The notes under the pieces are model-generated. The model was given only the letters and a program-made list of their open reading frames with translations. It was not told the origin of the DNA and ran no database searches. Positions 6,443-12,196 of a stretch of 12,970 nt of DNA are shown in pieces. Source of the DNA: Oscillospiraceae bacterium. Lineage in GTDB: Bacteria > Bacillota > Clostridia > Oscillospirales > Oscillospiraceae. The stretch is from assembly GCA_016297855.1 (NCBI GenBank), contig JAEDFW010000048.1:1-12970 (forward strand), written 5' to 3'. The translations under genes were made by a program, and so were the position numbers. Numbering within the stretch: the stretch's first letter is position 1; every line of letters starts with the position of its first letter.

Positions 6443-7945
6443 TCAGCGGATTCGTGAGAGCCCCTCCTCCGTTAGCGAGTAGACCTCGTCGCAGACTTCC
6501 GACAGATACCGCCTGTCATGCGAAACACTGATGATCGTGCCGCCGAATACGCGCAGAGCCTCGCGGATAATAGGCGCAGAAAGCGGGCTGAAGTTGCGCG
6601 TCGGTTCGTCCAGCACCAATACATTCGCCTCGCGCAGTACCATGTCGAGAAACAGAAGCTTCGCCTGCTGCCCGCCGGAGAGCGCACCGATTTTTCCCTT
6701 CATTTCCTCATGCGTAAAGCGCATCGAGCCAAGAAACGTTCTTGCGCGCTCCATGATCGCCTTATCATAGCTTGCGTCCAGAAATTGAAGCGGTGTTTGT
6801 GTGTAATCGAGCCGCTCGGCATAATCCTGCGGCATATAGGCCGGCGTGATATCGCGCCGCGGTTGCAGCTGCCGCCAGATTTGCGCCAGCAGAGAGGATT
6901 TTCCCACGCCATTGCGGCCCGTGATGCCAATGTGCGCGCTTCCATAAGCCGTCAGCCGTACATTCCTCGCCAGCACACGTGCTTCCACACGCAGCTCCGG
7001 CAGCGAAAGCGCAAAAACGGTTTTGCCCTTTGGGAGTCTGATCTGCGCAGAGAATGCAGACAGGATTGCCTCCTCTTCATCCGGAAAATCAGTAAATTGT
7101 TCGCGCTCACGTTCAAATCGTCTGCCCTGCGCCAGCACCGTCCCCATTTTCTTTTTGAGCAGTCTCCCACCGTGCGGATCACCGCGCGAAATGGTATTCT
7201 GCTCATGCTCCACACGGTCATGGATCTGCCGCCAGCGCGCCATTTTTTGTGCGTAGTCGTCGCGCTGTTTCCGCGCGATCTGTGCCTGCTTATCGAATCC
7301 AGACCTCCTTTGATTGACATAAGTTTCATAGTCCGTCCTTGCCACCGTCACGCGGCACACATTTTTGCGTCGTAGCTGCTCCATATGTATAATCACGTTA
7401 GCGGTATTTGCCAAAAGTGTCTCATCGTGCGAAATGAACAGCACCGGAAGGTGCGTTTTCTGCAGGAATTCCTCCATCCACTCCAGCGACTCAACATCCA
7501 GATCGTTGGTCGGCTCGTCAAGCAGCAGCGCATCCGGATCATCAAGCAGCAGCTTTGCCAGCTGCGCCTTGACCTTCTCGCCGCCGGATAGCGTCCCCAG
7601 CGTCTGTCTAGAATAGACCCACGCAGCATTGATCGCAAGCGTATCTGCCAAGCGCCAAAGCTCTGCTCCGGAAAAAAATTCCTCCAGAGTGCAATTTTCC
7701 AACGCGCACGGCAGCTGCTGCGGCAGATACGCGAGCCTCCCCTTTCGGTTGACCCAACCAGTTGCCTCGCAGTAGCCAGACACAAGCGCCGGGTCATAGA
7801 GAAATTTTAATAGCGTCGACTTTCCGTTTCCCTCCTCGCCGATGATGGCGGCCTTGTCCCCGGGCCGCAGGAAAAAATCAAAATGATCGGTTAGATTTCG
7901 TCCGTTCTTTGCAAGTGTCAATGTTACATCTTTTGCTTCCAGCAT
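6443..7945 (-). CDS. ABC-F family ATPase, probable antibiotic-resistance ribosome protection factor
   Basis: A 500-residue soluble protein with two ATPase domains and no membrane segment, the plan of ABC-F factors that enter the ribosomal E site and dislodge antibiotics from the peptidyl transferase centre or exit tunnel. Domain 1: Walker A GEEGNGKST 36-44, signature LSGGE 119-123, Walker B with Glu144 in DEPTNDLD, His173. A charged, Arg/Lys/Gln-rich linker (about 195-300) would contact P-site tRNA and the drug site. Domain 2: Walker A GRNGVGKS 343-350, signature LSGGQ, Glu447, His476. The second Walker B continues EPTRNFSPLS instead of the common EPTNHLD, a variant I associate with Lsa/Vga/CplR-like resistance factors. 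The ATG at 7943-7945 has GGAGGA 6 nt upstream; the open frame extends to a GTG at 8161, but that stretch is the regulatory leader. The drug class (perhaps pleuromutilin, lincosamide and streptogramin A) is inference. Confidence 0.9.
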   Translation of the reverse strand: MLEAKDVTLTLAKNGRNLTDHFDFFLRPGDKAAIIGEEGNGKSTLLKFLYDPALVSGYCEATGWVNRKGRLAYLPQQLPCALENCTLEEFFSGAELWRLADTLAINAAWVYSRQTLGTLSGGEKVKAQLAKLLLDDPDALLLDEPTNDLDVESLEWMEEFLQKTHLPVLFISHDETLLANTANVIIHMEQLRRKNVCRVTVARTDYETYVNQRRSGFDKQAQIARKQRDDYAQKMARWRQIHDRVEHEQNTISRGDPHGGRLLKKKMGTVLAQGRRFEREREQFTDFPDEEEAILSAFSAQIRLPKGKTVFALSLPELRVEARVLARNVRLTAYGSAHIGITGRNGVGKSSLLAQIWRQLQPRRDITPAYMPQDYAERLDYTQTPLQFLDASYDKAIMERARTFLGSMRFTHEEMKGKIGALSGGQQAKLLFLDMVLREANVLVLDEPTRNFSPLSAPIIREALRVFGGTIISVSHDRRYLSEVCDEVYSLTEEGLSRIR

Positions 7946-7957
7946 ACATGTTCCTCC

Positions 7958-8001
7958 AAACAAAAATCCGGTCTTGACGCCCGACGCATCAAAACCGGAT
8001 T
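7958..8001 (-). terminator. Intrinsic terminator (attenuator) before the ABC-F ribosome binding site
   Basis: On the minus strand AATCCGGTTTTGATGC (8001-7986) pairs with GCGTCAAGACCGGATT (7980-7965) over 16 consecutive base pairs, including two G-U wobbles, with a 5-nt loop. It is followed by TTTGTTT on top of the terminal TT of the stem. The ABC-F ribosome binding site begins immediately after, so this terminator can only serve to limit transcription into the ABC-F gene. Confidence 0.85.
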
Positions 8002-8074
8002 CTATGCACGCAAAAGCCCGGCTGCCATGCAGCCGCGCGCACAAAGCGGCCAAAAACAATGTTGTTTTCGGCCT

Positions 8075-8145
8075 GTGATCCAGATTTCGATGACAAACCG
8101 GGCTCAGATATCTGAGCCGGACTGATTCACGAAATTCAGGATCAC
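8075..8145 (-). promoter_or_regulatory. Competing antiterminator and anti-antiterminator segments
   Basis: Segment A (8145-8127), GTGATCCTGAATTTCGTGA, starts in the last base of the uORF Lys codon and contains its TGA. It pairs with segment B (8093-8075), TCATCGAAATCTGGATCAC: 7 bp, a small internal loop, 6 bp, then 3 bp past a bulge. CATCGAAATCTGGAT within segment B can instead pair with ATCCGGTTTTGATG (8000-7987), the terminator 5' arm: 10 bp with two wobbles, one bulged U, then 4 bp. The two pairings exclude each other. A ribosome halted on the uORF would cover segment A and favour the antiterminator. Confidence 0.65.
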
Positions 8146-8153
8146 TTGCGCAT
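8142..8153 (-). CDS. Three-codon leader ORF (Met-Arg-Lys)
   Basis: ATG-CGC-AAG-TGA preceded by GAGG (8164-8161), 7 nt from the ATG, an ideal ribosome binding site. It begins about 25 nt from the predicted transcription start. The peptide is too short to have a function of its own; the likely role is to place a ribosome, which an antibiotic can stall, on segment A of the attenuator. The basic Arg-Lys pair recalls the charged arrest motifs of erm and msr leader peptides, though here the whole ORF would fit inside the peptidyl transferase centre. Confidence 0.6.
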   Translation of the reverse strand: MRK

Positions 8154-8184
8154 GCTTTCACCTCAGTTCTTTTTTTCTGTTTTC

Positions 8185-8213
8185 AAAGTAACACATGCAC
8201 GCAGAAATGTCAA
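8185..8213 (-). promoter_or_regulatory. Promoter of the ABC-F gene
   Basis: On the minus strand a perfect TTGACA (8208-8213) and TACTTT (8185-8190) are spaced 17 bp, with an extended -10 TG dinucleotide one base before the -10 box. Transcription would start near 8178. A GC-rich hairpin ends 7 bp upstream of the -35 box. Confidence 0.78.
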
Positions 8214-8219
8214 GCAATA

Positions 8220-8247
8220 CGGCGCAGAACCAAATGGTTCTGCGCCG
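8220..8247 (-). terminator. Strong hairpin after glgP, probable terminator with a poor U-tract
   Basis: A perfect 12-bp stem (8220-8231 with 8236-8247, loop AAAT in plus reading) lies 17 bp after the glgP stop and just before the ABC-F promoter. On the minus strand it is followed by TATTGCTT, not a real run of U, and on the plus strand by CATAAG. Position argues for a glgP terminator or insulator; the weak tail lowers confidence. Confidence 0.5.
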
Positions 8248-8264
8248 CATAAGAAACGCTTTCG

Positions 8265-10598
8265 TTATTTTGTGCTGCTGAGCTTCCAGATCTCTGCGGC
8301 ATACTGACGGATGGTGCGGTCAGAAGAGAATTTGCCGGCTGAGGCCACGTTCATCAGACACTTGCGGCCAAATGCGATGCGGTCGCGGTAGTCGCGGTTG
8401 GCCTGCAATTTAGCTTTCTGATAGCTGGTAAAGTCATGCAGAACAAAGTAGTGGTCCGGCCGGTGCCAGCTTGCGCCGTCCAGCAGCGCCGTATACAGCT
8501 CATGCAGTTCCTCGTCCGTCTCAACTGTGCCGTCGATCAGCGTGTCAACCGCGCGTCGAATGTGCGCATCGGCCTTATAGACGTCACGCGAACAATAGCT
8601 GCTGCGAATGGCATTCAGCTCTTCCACTGTCGAGCCAAAGATATAGTTGTTCTCCTTGCCTGCCTGCTGGACGATTTCGACATTCGCACCGTCCAGCGTG
8701 CCGAGTGTCACGGCGCCGTTCAGCATCAGTTTCATGTTGCCCGTACCGGAGGCTTCCGTACCGGCAGGCGAGATCTGCTCGGAGATATCGGCGGCTGGAA
8801 TGATGTGCTCAGCATACGAGCAGTTATAGTTCTGCACGAACACGACCTTCAGCTTATCAGCCACGGCCGGGTCAGCGTTGATGACATTGGCCATGCGGTT
8901 GATATAGCGGATGATAGCCTTGGCGCGGCGATAGCCGGGCGCGGCCTTGGCGCCAAAGATAAAGGCGGTCGGCGTAAAGTCGGTCAACGCGCCGTCTTTC
9001 AGTGATAGATAGATATCCATGATCGACAGCGCATTCATCAGCTGCCGCTTATACTCATGTAGCCGCTTGACCTGAACATCGAACACGAAGCTGGGATCAA
9101 GTTTCACACCCTCGTGCATCTCGATCACGGCGCATAGCTGGCGCTTCTTTTCAAGCTTGATGGCGTTGAACTGTTTGACGGTCATATCATCGAGTAGCGG
9201 TTTCAGTTCAGCCAGCTTATCGAGGTCGGTAAGGAATCCGTCACCGATCTTGCTCTCAATGAGACCACACAGCTCAGGATTGCTTAGACCCAGCCAGCGA
9301 CGCGGCGTTATGCCATTGGTTTTGTTCTGGAAGCGCTCAGGAAATACCTTGTACCAGTCCTTGAACAGATCATCCTTCAGAATCTGTGAGTGGATCTCCG
9401 CCACGCCATTGACGGCGGTTGAGACGTATACCGACAGGTTCGCCATGTGTGCAGAGCCGTCTTTGATGATAAACAACCCACTGTCAGGAAGTGTCCGTTT
9501 GAGTCTTGCATCGATCATTTCGATGATGTCACAGATTTCAGGCACGACCGAGCGCAGCAGCTCCATATCCCACTTCTCGAGCGCTTCGCTCATAACAGTG
9601 TGGTTGGTGTAGGAGAATACGTGTGCGGCGATATCAAACGCTGCCTCAAAATCCATACCCTCACGCATCAAAAGACGGATGAGTTCCGGGATGGACATGG
9701 CAGGGTGTGTATCGTTGAGCTGCACAGCAACAAACTCCGGCAGCCGGTAATAGTCGCTGCCATGCGCAGCTTTGTAGTCGCGCAGGATGTCCTGCAGGGA
9801 AGCGCTGGAAAGAACGTACTGCTGCTTGATGCGCAGGCGCTTTCCTTCCCAGGTGGAATCGTTTGGATACAGGACGCGCGTAATATCCTCGGCCTTATTC
9901 TTGGTCTCGAGCGCCTTGGCATAATCTTGCGCGTTGAACGCATCGAAGTCCAACTCCTTCTCGGCCTCACACTGCCACAGACGCAGCGTACCTATAGTGT
10001 CGGTACCATATCCAATAACAGGCATGTCATACGGAATTGCGTTGATGGTCTGGTCTGCAAACCGTACCTTCACGGCCAGTTTATCGCGCCGGTGGCTCCA
10101 GGGATCGCCATATTTCGTCCAGTCGTCGGCATTTTCCCGTTGACGGCAATTCTCAAAGCTCTGCTTGAACAGGCCAAAGCGGTAACGCAGGCCATAACCT
10201 GTCAGCGGCAGATTGCACGTAGCGGCGCTGTCAAGGAAGCACGCAGCAAGACGTCCAAGGCCACCATTGCCGAGCGCTGCGTCCTCGATCTCCTCCAGGC
10301 AGGCAAGATCGACGCCCTTTTCCAAAAAAGCTGACTTGATCTCGTCGAGAATGCCCATATTGAAGAGATTGCTGTAGATCAGGCGGCCCACTAAATACTC
10401 GGCGGAAAAATAAAACGCCCGGCGCTTTTGCGTCTGCTGACGCTTGGTTTTCGTCCAGCGATCGTTGATCTCCATCATCAAAACGCGCCCCAAGCATTCG
10501 TGCAGGCGTTCCGGCGTAGTCTCCTGTAGCGTCTCGTCGTGCTGCAGCCGCAGCATTGCTTCGGTCTCTTGAACGATTCTTTCTACATGATAGTTCAT
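8265..10598 (-). CDS. glgP: Glycogen/alpha-glucan phosphorylase (GT35)
   Basis: A 777-residue cytoplasmic enzyme that phosphorolyses the non-reducing ends of glycogen, starch or maltodextrin to glucose-1-phosphate, using pyridoxal phosphate. Family marks in order: YFSAEYLVGR (63-72), EDAALGNGGLGRLAACFLDS (105-124), LNDTHPAMSIPEL, KTNGITPRRWL, VKRLHEYKRQLMN, and EASGTGNMKLMLNG containing the pyridoxal-phosphate lysine, Lys623, followed by LDGANVEI. It is slightly shorter than the 790-820 residues usual for the family and shows no extra regulatory domain. The ATG at 10596-10598 has AGGAG 6-7 nt upstream. It lies downstream of malQ, whose product makes longer chains for it to degrade. It has its own promoter, with an intrinsic terminator inside the leader. 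Confidence 0.97.
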   Translation of the reverse strand: MNYHVERIVQETEAMLRLQHDETLQETTPERLHECLGRVLMMEINDRWTKTKRQQTQKRRAFYFSAEYLVGRLIYSNLFNMGILDEIKSAFLEKGVDLACLEEIEDAALGNGGLGRLAACFLDSAATCNLPLTGYGLRYRFGLFKQSFENCRQRENADDWTKYGDPWSHRRDKLAVKVRFADQTINAIPYDMPVIGYGTDTIGTLRLWQCEAEKELDFDAFNAQDYAKALETKNKAEDITRVLYPNDSTWEGKRLRIKQQYVLSSASLQDILRDYKAAHGSDYYRLPEFVAVQLNDTHPAMSIPELIRLLMREGMDFEAAFDIAAHVFSYTNHTVMSEALEKWDMELLRSVVPEICDIIEMIDARLKRTLPDSGLFIIKDGSAHMANLSVYVSTAVNGVAEIHSQILKDDLFKDWYKVFPERFQNKTNGITPRRWLGLSNPELCGLIESKIGDGFLTDLDKLAELKPLLDDMTVKQFNAIKLEKKRQLCAVIEMHEGVKLDPSFVFDVQVKRLHEYKRQLMNALSIMDIYLSLKDGALTDFTPTAFIFGAKAAPGYRRAKAIIRYINRMANVINADPAVADKLKVVFVQNYNCSYAEHIIPAADISEQISPAGTEASGTGNMKLMLNGAVTLGTLDGANVEIVQQAGKENNYIFGSTVEELNAIRSSYCSRDVYKADAHIRRAVDTLIDGTVETDEELHELYTALLDGASWHRPDHYFVLHDFTSYQKAKLQANRDYRDRIAFGRKCLMNVASAGKFSSDRTIRQYAAEIWKLSSTK

Positions 10599-10627
10599 AG
10601 CATACTCCTTGCTCCAGCTGATGCCAG

Positions 10628-10662
10628 AAAAAAGCGCCCGCCCATCCCAGAGGCAGGCGCTT
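10628..10662 (-). terminator. Intrinsic terminator between malQ and glgP, inside the glgP leader
   Basis: On the minus strand AAGCGCCTGCC (10662-10652) pairs with GGCGGGCGCTT (10642-10632) over 11 bp with one wobble, loop of 9 nt, followed by four more U (six in a row with the stem). It ends about 30 nt before the glgP start codon. It would end transcripts from lacI-malQ, but it also lies downstream of the glgP promoter start near 10684, so it can act as an attenuator of glgP. Confidence 0.82.
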
Positions 10663-10690
10663 AATTAGATTATTTTGGATTTCTGTGTAG

Positions 10691-10718
10691 ATTATACACG
10701 ATCATGTTCTTCTGTCAA
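10691..10718 (-). promoter_or_regulatory. Consensus promoter for glgP inside the end of malQ
   Basis: On the minus strand TTGACA (10713-10718) and TATAAT (10691-10696), both perfect, are spaced 16 bp. The malQ stop codon (TAA, 10694-10692) lies within the -10 box. Transcription would start near 10684, giving a leader of about 86 nt. A dyad GTGTA-N5-TACAC (10685-10699) overlaps the -10 box and could be an operator; it has no assigned regulator. Confidence 0.75.
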
Positions 10719-12182
10719 GGCTGCAATTTCCTGTGCAAGCGATTCTGTGCACTGCTCACGCGTCATACGCCAGCGCCAGTTCTCCGGCTGCAGGATGCCG
10801 GGCACATTCATTCGTGTCTCGCCGCCAAGCCCCAGATAGTCCTGCATCTGTACAACAAACAGCTTCGCCTTCGAGGCCATACCGGCTCGGATAATCGCGC
10901 GCGGAAGGTCGCCGTCTGCGCCAATGTTCAGATACGACCGTGCATATGCTTCACTTTCCTGCGATAATCCCTGACACCACTGGTACAGTGTCTCATTATC
11001 ATGCGTTCCAGTATAGCAAATGCAATTTTCGCCGTAGTTGTGCGGCAGATAGTTGCTCGGCTCACGCGGATCGAATGCAAATTCCAGTACCTTCATGCTC
11101 GGGAACCCGGAATCCTCCACAAGCTGAACAACTTCAGGCGTGAGAAAGCCAAGATCCTCCGCAATAAAATCCATCTGCGGATACGCCTGCTTGATTGTGT
11201 CGATGAGCTTCATGCCCGGGCCCTTGATCCACGCGCCGCAGCGCGCAGTATGGTTGGCTGCGGGAATCGACCAGTAGCTCTCAAGACCGCGGAAATGGTC
11301 GATGCGCACAACGTCAAAATTACGTCCAGCTGCACCGATGCGAGCCAACCACCAGGGGAAGCCTTCCTTCTCCATCTTGTTCCAGTCATAGATGGGATTG
11401 CCCCAGTATTGACCGTTGGCGTTGAATCCGTCAGGCGGACACCCAGCAACACAACGCGGACGACGGTTGCGGTTGAGCTGGAAGTTCTCAGGATGTGACC
11501 ACACATCCGCAGAGTCCAGCGGCACATAAATGGGAATATCGCCGATGATTTTGATGCCATTTTTATGCGCATACTCGCGAAGGTTCTGCCACTGGGTGCT
11601 GAAACAATACTGAACAAAGTATTGATACTGAATATCCTCCTGCAGAAGCTTTCGGTAGTGCTCAATCGCCTGCGGCTGGTGCAACCGGATATCAGGCTCC
11701 CATTCACTCCACGGGCCGTCGCCGAAATGCGCCTTGACAGCCATAAACAGCGCATACTCCTCCAGCCAATCGGATTCACGCCGGATGTATGCCTCAAAAT
11801 CGGCAGGGGGCGCCTTCATAAAGCGTGCAAACGCCTTGCGCAGCATCGTCTGACGCTGATCATACATGGTGCGGAAATTGACTTGATCGTCACGCTCACC
11901 CCAAACGACGCAGTCAGCCTCGGCTTGCGTAAGATAGCCTGCCTCGATCAACTGATCGGGATCAATAAAATAGGGATTGCCCGCAAATGTCGAAAATGCC
12001 TGATATGGAGAATCGCCGTAACCCGGCGGGCAGATAGGCAGAATCTGCCAGTAGGTCTGCTTGGCCTTTTTCATGAAGTCGACAAAATCAAATGCCGCCT
12101 TGCCAAGATTACCAATGCCGTACTTCGACGGCAGTGACGAGATGTGCAGCAAAATGCCGCTGCTTCGCTTCATAGCACTCAC
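10692..12182 (-). CDS. malQ: 4-alpha-glucanotransferase (amylomaltase, GH77)
   Basis: A 496-residue cytoplasmic enzyme that transfers alpha-1,4-glucan segments between maltodextrins and releases glucose, feeding GlgP. Family motifs: SSGILLHISSLPSKYGIGNLG at the N-terminus, GDIPIYVPLDSADVWSHPE, then nucleophile Asp295 in RIDHFRG, acid/base Glu342 in AEDLG, and stabiliser Asp395 in GTHDNET. Length matches the family (about 490-500). Two starts are possible: a GTG at 12182 with GAGGA 8 nt upstream, used here, or an ATG at 12173 that gives the commoner start MKRSSG but has no well-spaced ribosome binding site. The ribosome binding site sits directly after the stop codon of the LacI-family gene, only 14 nt away, so the two form an operon. 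The glgP promoter overlaps the malQ 3' end. Confidence 0.96.
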   Translation of the reverse strand: MSAMKRSSGILLHISSLPSKYGIGNLGKAAFDFVDFMKKAKQTYWQILPICPPGYGDSPYQAFSTFAGNPYFIDPDQLIEAGYLTQAEADCVVWGERDDQVNFRTMYDQRQTMLRKAFARFMKAPPADFEAYIRRESDWLEEYALFMAVKAHFGDGPWSEWEPDIRLHQPQAIEHYRKLLQEDIQYQYFVQYCFSTQWQNLREYAHKNGIKIIGDIPIYVPLDSADVWSHPENFQLNRNRRPRCVAGCPPDGFNANGQYWGNPIYDWNKMEKEGFPWWLARIGAAGRNFDVVRIDHFRGLESYWSIPAANHTARCGAWIKGPGMKLIDTIKQAYPQMDFIAEDLGFLTPEVVQLVEDSGFPSMKVLEFAFDPREPSNYLPHNYGENCICYTGTHDNETLYQWCQGLSQESEAYARSYLNIGADGDLPRAIIRAGMASKAKLFVVQMQDYLGLGGETRMNVPGILQPENWRWRMTREQCTESLAQEIAALTEEHDRV

Positions 12183-12196
12183 TTTCTATTTCCTCT

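Larger units (their letters stand above)
7946..8178 (-). promoter_or_regulatory. Attenuator leader of the ABC-F gene
   Basis: The predicted transcript runs from about 8178 to the ABC-F start, roughly 233 nt. In RNA order it holds: a Shine-Dalgarno and three-codon uORF (8164-8142); segment A (8145-8127) overlapping the uORF stop; a perfect hairpin GGCTCAG-ATAT-CTGAGCC (8118-8101); segment B (8093-8075); an 11-bp hairpin with one G-U pair (8073-8048); a 7-bp hairpin CGGCTGC-ATG-GCAGCCG (8035-8019); an intrinsic terminator (8001-7958); and the ABC-F ribosome binding site (7957-7952). Segments A and B pair with each other, and B can also pair with the terminator 5' arm. This is the layout of ribosome-mediated attenuation known for ABC-F and erm-type resistance genes. 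Confidence 0.75.

Noticed and set aside
6518..7375. Plus-strand ORF of 285 residues opposite the ABC-F gene
   Set aside because: Arg/His-rich shadow translation of a gene whose ATPase motifs are intact on the other strand.
7946..8161. In-frame N-terminal extension of the ABC-F gene from a GTG at 8161 (72 extra codons)
   Set aside because: The extension runs through the uORF, all leader hairpins and the terminator, the GTG has no Shine-Dalgarno, and ABC-F homology starts exactly at the ATG at 7945 with its own GGAGGA.
8004..8202. Direct repeat ATGCACGCA (8004-8012 and 8194-8202) flanking the attenuator leader
   Set aside because: Only 9 bp and GC-rich, one copy is in the promoter spacer and the other in a hairpin flank; no sign of insertion or target-site duplication.
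8251..8267. Catabolite-responsive (cre) element at the glgP stop codon
   Set aside because: The core AAAGCG fits, but the flanking TG and CA of the consensus are missing, and the site is at a gene end.
9447..10334. Plus-strand ORF of 295 residues opposite glgP
   Set aside because: It is a shadow of the conserved phosphorylase frame, with no ribosome binding site and no recognisable motif.
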